In this document: in pieces, positions 1 through 7,049 of the stretch
Layout: each line of letters begins with the position of its first letter
Numbering within the stretch: the stretch's first letter is position 1
Assembly: GCA_002505935.1 (NCBI GenBank)
Contig: DAWL01000015.1
Coordinates: 1,115-9,455 of the forward strand
Direction of reading: 5' to 3'
DNA length: 8,341 nucleotides
DNA from: Euryarchaeota archaeon UBA226
GTDB lineage: Archaea > Thermoplasmatota > Poseidoniia > Poseidoniales > Poseidoniaceae
Translations under genes and position numbers: made by a program
Notes under the pieces: generated by a model
The model's input: the letters and a program-made list of their open reading frames with translations, nothing else
The model's database searches: none
What the model was told of the DNA's origin: nothing

Positions 1-815
1 AAACCAGTTGCAGTAAAGCGGTGTTTGGCTAACCTCTCTACAAGCATGTCAACCATTCTCTTAGTATTGCAGAAAATGATTGATTGACCTTCATCTTCTT
101 GACTCAATATCCTTCCTAAGGCCCACAGTTTGTTTGCCCTTCCAACTCGAATGGCTCTTTGTTCTATATCTGGAACATCCAATTCGAATTCGCCACTACT
201 AACATGAATGTGCTCAGGCATGAATTCATTGGCCGCATCGAGAATCTCTTGCGGGAAAGTAGCGCTGAACAAAAGGGTCTGTTGGCGATTGCTCATGCGT
301 TCGATTACCCACATTATATCGGGCATGAAACCCATGTCCAGCATTCGATCGGCTTCATCGAGAATGAAGTGCTGTGGACTTGCCAAGTCTATGTGTCCGC
401 GTTTATTCATGTCCAAAACTCGTCCAGGTGTTCCGACGATGATATCTACTCCAGCGTCAAGTTTCTTGGCCTGTTTATCGATATCTACTCCTCCATAGAC
501 GCTGATAATCTTCAATCCTTTATCGCCTTGAATAGCACTGAATTCTTCTTTTACTTGACTCGCTAATTCACGAGTAGGTGCGAGAACTAGAGCCTGCAGG
601 GTCCCTTTGGGTTGACATTGTTCTATAATCGGAATTCCGAATGCACCAGTTTTTCCTGAACCAGTTCTTGCTTGTCCGATGACATTGTTACCTTCCCTTG
701 CAGCAGGTATTGCCTCAAATTGAATCCATGTAGCGTTCTCCCAGCCTAGTTGGGCAATCCCATCATTGATGGAATCTTCAAAGCCCCAGTCGCTGAATTT
801 CTGTTTGGTTATCAT
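1..815 (-). CDS. DEAD-box ATP-dependent RNA helicase, C-terminal part beyond the window
   Basis: This gene encodes a superfamily 2 DEAD-box helicase, an ATP-driven enzyme that unwinds or remodels RNA in the cytoplasm. The 271 codons in the window read open to the left edge. The first RecA-like domain is complete: Q motif (F7, then I31-Q32), motif I ARTGSGKT at 49-56, motif Ia PTRELA at 80-85, GG at 108-109, TPGR at 129-132, DEAD at 153-156 and SAT at 184-186. The second domain begins with IIFCNT at 246-251. Its motifs V and VI (usually HRIGR-like) would lie outside the window. The ATG at 815-813 has GGAGG seven bases upstream, which fixes the start. It is the last visible gene of a three-gene minus-strand unit, 60 bases after its neighbour. 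The Q motif reads ATWIQ where PTPIQ is usual. The family call is certain; the cellular role (ribosome assembly, mRNA turnover, cold response) cannot be decided here. Confidence 0.95.
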   Translation of the reverse strand, partial: MITKQKFSDWGFEDSINDGIAQLGWENATWIQFEAIPAAREGNNVIGQARTGSGKTGAFGIPIIEQCQPKGTLQALVLAPTRELASQVKEEFSAIQGDKGLKIISVYGGVDIDKQAKKLDAGVDIIVGTPGRVLDMNKRGHIDLASPQHFILDEADRMLDMGFMPDIMWVIERMSNRQQTLLFSATFPQEILDAANEFMPEHIHVSSGEFELDVPDIEQRAIRVGRANKLWALGRILSQEDEGQSIIFCNTKRMVDMLVERLAKHRFTATG

Positions 816-822
816 TTTCCTG

Positions 823-827
823 CCTCC
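823..827 (-). promoter_or_regulatory. Ribosome binding site of the DEAD-box helicase gene
   Basis: On the minus strand GGAGG lies seven bases before the helicase ATG, preceded by a second purine-rich piece, GGAGTGG. It is the strongest Shine-Dalgarno-like site in the window. It supports the 815 start and suggests the helicase is translated from an internal position of a polycistronic message. Confidence 0.7.
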
Positions 828-843
828 ACTCCAGTTCCTTCAC

Positions 844-864
844 GGGCGCCGAGTGGGGGCGCCC
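844..864. repeat. G+C-rich hairpin between the small gene and the helicase gene
   Basis: GGGCGCC (844-850) and GGCGCCC (858-864) are perfect inverted repeats of 7 bp around a 7-base loop. It sits in the 60-base gap between two co-directional minus-strand genes, upstream of the helicase ribosome binding site. It has no following T-run on the minus strand, so a simple terminator is not supported. It could be an RNA processing or stabilising hairpin, or a protein-binding site. One arm overlaps the repeated 15-base element at 853-867. Confidence 0.5.
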
Positions 865-867
865 AAC
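853..867 (-). repeat. G+C-rich 15-base element, copy 1 (before the helicase gene)
   Basis: On the minus strand this reads GTTGGGCGCCCCCAC. It matches GTTGCGCGCCCCCGC at 2377-2391 in 13 of 15 positions, in the same orientation relative to the downstream gene. Here it ends 37 bases before the helicase start. The function is unknown. Confidence 0.45.
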
Positions 868-875
868 AACCTGCA

Positions 876-1091
876 TCAGTAGTTCTCGCTCTCAGCCTCT
901 TCCTTCTGGATTTCACCCATCCAGTAGCGCTTGGCATTCTCATAGGTCAGAGGACGTCGCTTCTGCCTGACATGTTCTAGGATGTATTGTCTGAACTTGA
1001 GCATCTTGGCACGGTTGATTCCCTTTGGAGTCTGACCTTCCCACAGCCTGTCGAATTGTTCTTCTCGGCCGCTGACACCATCTTCTGACAT
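876..1091 (-). CDS. Small basic hypothetical protein (71 aa)
   Basis: I do not recognise a family. The 71-residue product begins with an acidic, charged N-terminus (SEDG), continues through a basic middle with KRR near residue 45, and ends in an acidic EKEEAESEN-type tail. It looks mostly helical, with no membrane segment, no signal peptide and no cysteine. The start at 1091 is supported by AGGTG (1101-1097) five bases before the ATG. It begins 39 bases after the stop of the HEAT-repeat gene and is followed after 60 bases by the helicase gene, all on the minus strand, so it is probably co-transcribed with both. The ribosome binding site and the good fit between its neighbours argue that it is real. 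A small RNA-binding or helicase-associated protein is possible, but that is only gene order. Confidence 0.7.
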   Translation of the reverse strand: MSEDGVSGREEQFDRLWEGQTPKGINRAKMLKFRQYILEHVRQKRRPLTYENAKRYWMGEIQKEEAESENY

Positions 1092-1096
1092 TGCTA

Positions 1097-1101
1097 CACC
1101 T
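1097..1101 (-). promoter_or_regulatory. Ribosome binding site of the 71-residue protein gene
   Basis: AGGTG on the minus strand, five bases before the ATG, matches part of the archaeal consensus GGAGGTGATC. It supports the start at 1091 for a gene too small to judge by length alone. Confidence 0.5.
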
Positions 1102-1130
1102 TCGGTGGGCCGGCGACCTGAGCGACTTTC

Positions 1131-2366
1131 TTAATCCTGCCGCATCGCATCTTGACTATCGGGAGTACTAGAATCATTGTTCTTCAACATCTTCCTAGCA
1201 TCGGTTATCGCTTCTGGAGGTGGCTTATCTTGCATGCTGGCAATTATCTCTTTGTCCCTTGCAGGAACAGGTTCCGCTGGTGCTAGGAAAGCGTTCTTTG
1301 TCGCTTCATCTCCTTCGAGTTGTTTGTCAATAATCAGTTCTTCGAGGTCCTTACGCAATTCTTCCACAGTCTCCTGTTTCAGTAGATCTGTGGCTAGTTC
1401 TCGAGCGCTGTCCTGTGAGTACAACCTTGGAATCATCGCAATGCAGGCTCTGCGTACTGCTACGTCAGCGACACGGCAGCCATCGCTAACCAGAGTTTTC
1501 AGGCGAGTAGATGAAGAATCTAGTAGATTGAGGCACTTCAAAACCTTTGACCTAACCTTTTCATCGCTGTCAAATAAGGCTGATTCAGCCATGAGCAAAG
1601 CAACCTTTGGTTGATTCTCTGCCAATGGCCTTAGAGTGTTAGCGGCTCTCCGCCTTACTTCGTCATCCTCATCTTGTAAGCACCAGAGAATCAAGTCCCA
1701 AACCTTTGCACCGGATTTCTTCACCAATCTTGTCAGTAGTGATGCCGCATCTCTTCTCAGGCTGACCTCCTTTTCTCTAATCAGTCGATCGATATGGTCA
1801 GCAGCAACTTCGGGCCAAGAGTGACACAATGACCGTAGCCCTTTCCAAGCTTCATTTCTTCTTGCTCTAATCGTATGTCGAATTTCGATATGCAGTAAGG
1901 TATCTGTGCCTGAAGGGAAATCTGGAGCCATCTCAGCAAGACATTTTGAAGCTGCTTGACGGACCATGAGGATGTCGTCATCAAGTAGTTCGGCCAATAA
2001 ATCGAAGAGGCTATCTGATTGCCTCTGTGCGCAAATAGGTAATACTTCTATAGATGCCAAGCGAACCTCTGGATTATCTGCAGACAATCCTTCTACCAAA
2101 GCACTGTGCATCCTATTCACATCGCTTGAAACTAAACGAGGCAAGGCTCTGATTCCTGCGGGTCTGCCGATTTTCAACTTCCTTCCTTCGTATTGCAACT
2201 CAAAGTTAGGAATTTCAGCCATTGCAAGAGGAATGATCATTTCTTCCGGCATTATACTCCAAGGCCCTCTTGTCAACTTCTTGACTTGACGTTGTTTCTG
2301 TGGCCGCTCCTCTCTTTCAAGAGGCCTACCCGTTTGGGGGTGTCTGGCGACATAATCCCTCGACAT
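1131..2366 (-). CDS. HEAT-repeat protein, cytosolic
   Basis: The 411-residue product carries about six HEAT-type helical hairpins between residues 85 and 320. They are recognisable by the pattern D-x-x-x-x-V-R-x-x-A: NPEVRLASIEVL (98-109), DILMVRQAASKCL (131-143), VSLRRDAASLL (201-211), DDEVRRRAANTL (234-245), DEKVRSKVLKCL (268-279) and DVAVRRACIAMI (301-312). Such repeats form a solenoid used for protein-protein contacts, as in the PBS-lyase HEAT and related families. A basic N-terminus (residues 1-35) precedes a short region without repeats, and a low-complexity charged tail (about 345-411) follows. No signal peptide or membrane helix is present, and no catalytic motif is seen. It is the first gene of the minus-strand unit with the 71-residue protein and the helicase, so a scaffold role in RNA metabolism is possible but unproven. 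The start at 2366 has only a weak GTGG upstream; the next ATG (residue 39) would still keep all repeats. Confidence 0.85.
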   Translation of the reverse strand: MSRDYVARHPQTGRPLEREERPQKQRQVKKLTRGPWSIMPEEMIIPLAMAEIPNFELQYEGRKLKIGRPAGIRALPRLVSSDVNRMHSALVEGLSADNPEVRLASIEVLPICAQRQSDSLFDLLAELLDDDILMVRQAASKCLAEMAPDFPSGTDTLLHIEIRHTIRARRNEAWKGLRSLCHSWPEVAADHIDRLIREKEVSLRRDAASLLTRLVKKSGAKVWDLILWCLQDEDDEVRRRAANTLRPLAENQPKVALLMAESALFDSDEKVRSKVLKCLNLLDSSSTRLKTLVSDGCRVADVAVRRACIAMIPRLYSQDSARELATDLLKQETVEELRKDLEELIIDKQLEGDEATKNAFLAPAEPVPARDKEIIASMQDKPPPEAITDARKMLKNNDSSTPDSQDAMRQD

Positions 2367-2482
2367 CTATACCACGGCGGGGGCGCGCAACAGGTCCCAT
2401 GCCATGAATGTGTTGTGAATTAGTCAATTAGAAATCAGCACTCAACAAAAAGAAACAAGACTTCTACCTTAGTCCAACAAAT
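2367..2482. promoter_or_regulatory. Divergent promoter region between the HEAT-repeat unit and the surface protein gene
   Basis: This 116-base spacer must hold the start signals of two divergent transcripts. The left end is G+C-rich (2371-2394). The rest is A+T-rich and contains AATTAG twice with an 8-base period (2418-2423 and 2426-2431) and an A-rich stretch at 2444-2458. I see no clear TATA box with a BRE for either side, and no ribosome binding site before the 2483 ATG. That the region holds promoters is an inference from gene orientation. Confidence 0.5.
2377..2391 (-). repeat. G+C-rich 15-base element, copy 2 (before the HEAT-repeat gene)
   Basis: The minus strand reads GTTGCGCGCCCCCGC, 13 of 15 identical to the element at 853-867. 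It ends ten bases before the HEAT-repeat start codon, so it lies in the 5' leader or at the transcription start of the unit. A weaker G+C-rich segment lies at the same place before the 71-residue gene (about 1103-1118). The function is unknown. Confidence 0.45.
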
Positions 2483-5400
2483 ATGGGCAGACTTCCAATG
2501 GTAGCAGTATCTTTGGTGTCTGTGATGCTACTTTCGGTCCTGACTCCATTCTATGCAAATGATGAGAGTTTAGAATACGAAACAATTGCAAGTGTTGTAA
2601 TCAATGAAGACAATTGGTCGAGCAATGGTGCCAGTCGTACCGGTTTGAATCTTAGCGAGCAGGGTAAACCTTTGCTTGAGCGCCCTGAATTGCAATGGAC
2701 AGTTGTATCAGGGACGCCGATTGGAGTTACAGGTTCTGCAGCCGTTGCAATCGAGGAATTGAATCAAGTATGGTTCATCGGAGGAAGAGAAGATCCAAAC
2801 CCCATTCAAAATAATGACGAGCAGGCATCTAACTCTGTACACATTTACGACGTTATCAATGACAGTTGGACTACAGGAACTGGTATGCCTAGTGCTCAAC
2901 AGTATGCAGGTGCTGAGAGGATTGGAGACAAGGTACTGGTTTTTGGTGATTGGTGGCCAACAAATAGTAACCCGGTTAAAGAGGCTACTGGGATGCTGCA
3001 GATTTACAATATGACTAATCAGACTTGGTATCAGGGGGCATCATTGCCCGATGGACATGCTGTGGGCAACGCTGGAGTAACTACGATGGATGGTTATCTC
3101 TATGTCTCAGGTGGAGTCAAGAAGAATACAGGTCAGAATCCCTCCAACAAAACATTTCGATATGATCCGGATATTGACGAATGGATTACTTTGGCAGACA
3201 TGAATCGTTCTAGATGGGGTCTGACATTGACTGCTTTTGACGGAAGGTTATATGCCATGGGTGGTGCAAATCATACCTCCTCCAGTTGGTGGATTGCACC
3301 AGTCGAATATGATGATGTAGAGGTCTATGAGCCGAGCAATGATACCTGGTGGGACTTGCCAGACATGCCCAAGACGTTGTTCGGACATGCAAGCGTAGTC
3401 CTTCACGAAGAGATTCTCATAATAGGAGGAAGGTATGGTTCAAATTCCAAGAAAACATGGGGTTTTGACCCTCATTCCGGAGTATGGCAATATCACGGTG
3501 ATTTGCCAATAGGAGTATTGGACCTCACAGCTGCTCAAATTAATGGAACAGTAGTTGCAGGAACAGGAGAAATCTCTACCTATCTATATTCAACATGGAA
3601 TGTCATGTATTCACAAGAAGTGAATACTGCTGGTAATGTTAGTTGGCATGAAGGCTGGCTAAATTCAGCCTCTATTGATATGAGGCCTGGGGCGGAATTC
3701 ACTTGCCGTCCGACCTTGTTAGAAATAACCGCTAATACTCCAACTGGTACTCACATAGAGGCACAGATTCGTAGTCACATGCAGGCCGCTGGGCTTTCTT
3801 CTTCGATGTGGCAAGGCCCTGATGGTAGCATCTCTAGTTGGTTTGAGCCCGGCAGTACTACTCTACCTTCAGTCGAAGCCAATCACATTGAGTATAGAGT
3901 AAGAATGGCTACAGAGAACCTACAAGAATGGACAATTCCAGAATTGGATAACATCAAGATTGAAGCAGATCACGTTGGATTCCATCTACCTCCACCGTCT
4001 ATCATGCATCCGCGCGCCGAACCGACTCAGATTGTTACAGGGCACCGCATCTCTACGGGTTCTGTGAATGATGTGCTATGGCTGTCAACAGCCGATGCTG
4101 GAGAGCCTTCCCTTTGGGCTAATCTAAGCAGAACCCCTGCTGGTGTTCTCAACATTGATGACCCACATGGGCTATTGTTAGCAGGAACCACTGTTAATCT
4201 TCTTTCAGTTGATTCAGGAGGATATAATCTGTCTTGGAATCTATCATTGGCTGATGGAATATCCGCTAGCACCATTCGTTTTGGCACTAGTAGCGCCAAT
4301 AGCACTGGGGCAATATTGGAGCACTTGTTAACCGATATCACCCAATTGGATGATTATTTAGAAGTGCAGATGTCAGAACTATTGGCAAGATGGGGAGGCA
4401 GTGATTGGTCGGATTATTCAATCGGTGGAACCATTTCTGATGGAGCAGAGATCAAGGCCACAGTACTTCCAGTGTTTCCATCAACCGGTACTGAGTACGA
4501 TGGTTCAGGAATAGATACTAGATTATCCGCCTCCCTAATGATGGAAGATGTTACTGGAACAGTTGGCTGGTGGAATACTTCGACGGAGTGGACCACTCTT
4601 GAATCGAGTAGAGAACATACTTTGCAATTACCCCCTGGTAAAAATGGTTCTCTTGAGGTCCAAATAGAGGCACGGTCAGTATTAACTTACAATATGACTA
4701 GCGGGGCTGACAAGGTAGTTTTGATGGTGGATGATTCAGGCCCTATTCTATACGATAGCATCCCCGAAAACAACTCTTACATTAACGCCCAAATGAATCG
4801 CAATGTTTCGATTACCCTTTGGGAACCCGGTGGCTTAACTCTAGACAGTCTTGCTGTGCACGTTTGGGTTGAAGGCGATAATGATGGAAACGACACCTCG
4901 CCATTGGATGGAATTGCTCAGATAGAGGAATTCATCGAAAAAGTGTTCACCGCAGAGCAATATGGAAATTACGTATATCTGAATTTCACCGTTGACGATA
5001 CCTCAAACAGTGATCACGGTAGAGTCGAAGTGATAATTTCAGGGCATGATATTGTCAACCATCCCTTCCCGGAGAATGGTGCAACTTCTCCTTTCTTGAC
5101 TTGGCAGACAAGAGATTCGCGCAATGCTGTTCTAGAAGGGATCATACCAAATGGGACTGTTGTGGCAGGTAAGGGCTTGAGGCTAGAACCGGGTGTTAAC
5201 TCTGGCTGGATTATCGAGTTAAGCGATGCTAATTCTCTAACTGACATACAGAAGGTTGAGTTGAGAATTGGAGGAGATTCGCAACTTGGAGTGCGTTGGT
5301 TATCGGGGGGGGAGGGGTGCAATTCCTTGGATGACAGACTAATCAGTGAGAGTATTTCTTGCGTTGCAACCTATTCCGAGGACTCTATGTTCTTGGACAT

Positions 5401-7036
5401 TTCATTTGCTCCTACGTGGCGAATAGATCTAACTCAAATTGAGTTGGGTAAAGTAGAGATTCTTGTTGTTGATATCGATGGTAGTGTTTTGTTTGATTCT
5501 GATGAAACTTGGTTTTTAGCAACAGACTTGGTAGTCAGTAATTTGACTATAAATGACATGACTGGTCCAGTTTCTGGAGTAGTTGAGAATGGGCACGTGT
5601 TGGCTCTCGGGGATACCTTACAGGTTTCTGCATACATCGAGCATAGTTCTTCAGGCATTGCTATGCAGGGCCTTGTTTTGATGCGTTGGAGTGGAACTAT
5701 TCACGGCGAGGATTGGAGCGGGGAACAAGTTGTGGAATTGGTTCAAGGCCAGATGTTGACACAATTACTGGACCCGCCACGCGGTGGTCATGGGGATGTC
5801 CAAATCGAGATATTCGATGAGATGGGCTGGCAGAGTCTTGCACAGAGCGAGTCCATTACCCTCGTAGTGGATGCTGAAGACCCAGTATTGCTACCTCCTG
5901 CCAGCCATACTCCACCAAGTCGCTACCACCTTTCTTACATCGTGGTGACGGCCAGTATTTCGGATGATGTGGAATTCAGAAACTCTGCAACAGCTGATTG
6001 CCAAGTTGTATCGGATGGAATCGAATGGCCAGTTGCTTCGGTAAATGCAGAACCGGTGGGAGTTTTCGAGGAGCGCAGTGTCTATTCATTCCAATTCAAT
6101 ATGAGCGGCCTTGGTAGACCATCTGATCTTCCTATAGCGGCCCAATTGATATGCTGGGTTGCTGCTACAGATGAATCAGGCCGCTCATTGATGATTGAGG
6201 ACGGAGGAAATAGCAATGAGTCTCCTTGGCTCACAATGCCATTGACTAGTAATGGTCCCAATCTTGAGATGTCCAGTTTTACCAGCGACGTATCCAGTGC
6301 AGTCATAGGCGATAGATTCCGAGTATCTATGGTTGTCAAAAATGTTGGTGAGCCCGTGGAAGTTCCATTGTTCGTGAACATAACAATGACCTCACCAGAT
6401 GGTATTGTAATGGCAGGATGGAGTGAAACGAGATCGGGTGGCCTAGCAGTTGATGGAATCTGGACAATAACCATTGATTTGTGGCCTGAACAGACTGGAG
6501 AGTGGATATTCACTGCTACTATTGATCCATTTGATGAGGTTGCAGAGTTGAATGAGGGCGACAATAATCTCACCATAACAGTGTCTTTGGAAGCTAAGCC
6601 AGAAGGGTTCCTCTCTAGCATCAAGACTCCTGCGATTTGGACATCGATTGTTTTGGTAGTCCTGCTGTTGTCTGCAGTGTTTATTCGCCGTCTTAGTTTC
6701 TCTGAAGAATCAGAAATCGAGTTTGATGAGGAACCAGTTCCTGAGGAAACAGTTACTCCGGCCCAGCCGATTTTTGAGCCATTAGTTTCGGCTCCACCAG
6801 TTTCTCAGCAATCTCAACTTAAGGCAAACGCAGCACTAGACAGTCTATTGGTTGAGAACAAGGCTGTTGAGGAGGCTAATTCGGGAATACCTCCGATTGG
6901 CTCCCATGTTGCAGATTGGCAGGGACTTGCTTGGGCTGGAGAATATCAATACGATGCGGAAGGAACATGGTACGCAGGCCCTGATTGTGGAAGATGGAAA
7001 CAGAATGACGATGGTAGTTTCACGCGGCATTCCTGA
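2483..7036 (+). CDS. Large surface-anchored kelch / jelly-roll-like / CARDB-like protein
   Basis: The 1517-residue exported protein starts with a signal peptide (R3, hydrophobic 4-24, likely cleavage after FYA at 25). Residues 71-380 form a kelch propeller: GG doublets at 100-101, 210-211, 260-261 and 315-316, a degenerate GD at 155-156, and partner tryptophans W129, W182, W234, W289 and W335. Residues 387-495 resemble the jelly-roll domains of secreted proteins (QIRS at 428-431, GPDGS at 445-449, then EYRVRM). Residues 500-1257 are beta-rich and unassigned, with Ig-like starts near 747 and 1129 and possible cysteine pairs C946/C960 and C1173/C1224. Residues 1258-1371 look like CARDB (VKNVGEP, then DEVAELNEGDNN). 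One membrane helix (1385-1402) with RR after it places the N-terminus outside. The acidic cytoplasmic tail ends in an aromatic motif (about 1474-1517). Many N-x-S/T sites fit glycosylation. No enzymatic site is seen; adhesion or ligand binding is inferred. No ribosome binding site is visible. Confidence 0.9.
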   Translation: MGRLPMVAVSLVSVMLLSVLTPFYANDESLEYETIASVVINEDNWSSNGASRTGLNLSEQGKPLLERPELQWTVVSGTPIGVTGSAAVAIEELNQVWFIGGREDPNPIQNNDEQASNSVHIYDVINDSWTTGTGMPSAQQYAGAERIGDKVLVFGDWWPTNSNPVKEATGMLQIYNMTNQTWYQGASLPDGHAVGNAGVTTMDGYLYVSGGVKKNTGQNPSNKTFRYDPDIDEWITLADMNRSRWGLTLTAFDGRLYAMGGANHTSSSWWIAPVEYDDVEVYEPSNDTWWDLPDMPKTLFGHASVVLHEEILIIGGRYGSNSKKTWGFDPHSGVWQYHGDLPIGVLDLTAAQINGTVVAGTGEISTYLYSTWNVMYSQEVNTAGNVSWHEGWLNSASIDMRPGAEFTCRPTLLEITANTPTGTHIEAQIRSHMQAAGLSSSMWQGPDGSISSWFEPGSTTLPSVEANHIEYRVRMATENLQEWTIPELDNIKIEADHVGFHLPPPSIMHPRAEPTQIVTGHRISTGSVNDVLWLSTADAGEPSLWANLSRTPAGVLNIDDPHGLLLAGTTVNLLSVDSGGYNLSWNLSLADGISASTIRFGTSSANSTGAILEHLLTDITQLDDYLEVQMSELLARWGGSDWSDYSIGGTISDGAEIKATVLPVFPSTGTEYDGSGIDTRLSASLMMEDVTGTVGWWNTSTEWTTLESSREHTLQLPPGKNGSLEVQIEARSVLTYNMTSGADKVVLMVDDSGPILYDSIPENNSYINAQMNRNVSITLWEPGGLTLDSLAVHVWVEGDNDGNDTSPLDGIAQIEEFIEKVFTAEQYGNYVYLNFTVDDTSNSDHGRVEVIISGHDIVNHPFPENGATSPFLTWQTRDSRNAVLEGIIPNGTVVAGKGLRLEPGVNSGWIIELSDANSLTDIQKVELRIGGDSQLGVRWLSGGEGCNSLDDRLISESISCVATYSEDSMFLDISFAPTWRIDLTQIELGKVEILVVDIDGSVLFDSDETWFLATDLVVSNLTINDMTGPVSGVVENGHVLALGDTLQVSAYIEHSSSGIAMQGLVLMRWSGTIHGEDWSGEQVVELVQGQMLTQLLDPPRGGHGDVQIEIFDEMGWQSLAQSESITLVVDAEDPVLLPPASHTPPSRYHLSYIVVTASISDDVEFRNSATADCQVVSDGIEWPVASVNAEPVGVFEERSVYSFQFNMSGLGRPSDLPIAAQLICWVAATDESGRSLMIEDGGNSNESPWLTMPLTSNGPNLEMSSFTSDVSSAVIGDRFRVSMVVKNVGEPVEVPLFVNITMTSPDGIVMAGWSETRSGGLAVDGIWTITIDLWPEQTGEWIFTATIDPFDEVAELNEGDNNLTITVSLEAKPEGFLSSIKTPAIWTSIVLVVLLLSAVFIRRLSFSEESEIEFDEEPVPEETVTPAQPIFEPLVSAPPVSQQSQLKANAALDSLLVENKAVEEANSGIPPIGSHVADWQGLAWAGEYQYDAEGTWYAGPDCGRWKQNDDGSFTRHS
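5305..5317 (+). repeat. G8-A-G4 tract inside the surface protein gene
   Basis: Eight consecutive G residues (5305-5312), one A, then four G encode part of a Ser-Gly-Gly-Glu-Gly segment at about residues 941-945. It is the longest single-base run I noticed in the gene. The reading frame is open through it here, so the gene is intact in this copy. Such a tract is prone to slippage in replication and to sequencing error. Confidence 0.6.
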
Positions 7037-7049
7037 TTATTGAATGAGT

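Noticed and set aside
159..566. Long plus-strand open frames opposite the helicase gene
   Set aside because: They lie antisense to the DEAD-box motifs, which read perfectly on the minus strand, and their products have no recognisable features.
4027..4341. Minus-strand open frames of about 60-100 residues within the surface protein gene (also near 4414, 5014 and 5434)
   Set aside because: They are shadows of the intact 1517-codon plus-strand gene, with no start signals or domain features.
6082..6624. A 180-residue minus-strand open frame inside the surface protein gene
   Set aside because: It is antisense to the CARDB-like region, whose protein pattern is convincing; the reverse product has low-complexity composition and no ribosome binding site that I can see.
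7037..7049. Bidirectional terminator between the convergent genes
   Set aside because: The 13-base gap has no hairpin and no convincing T-run, so termination signals, if any, must lie within the coding regions and cannot be shown.
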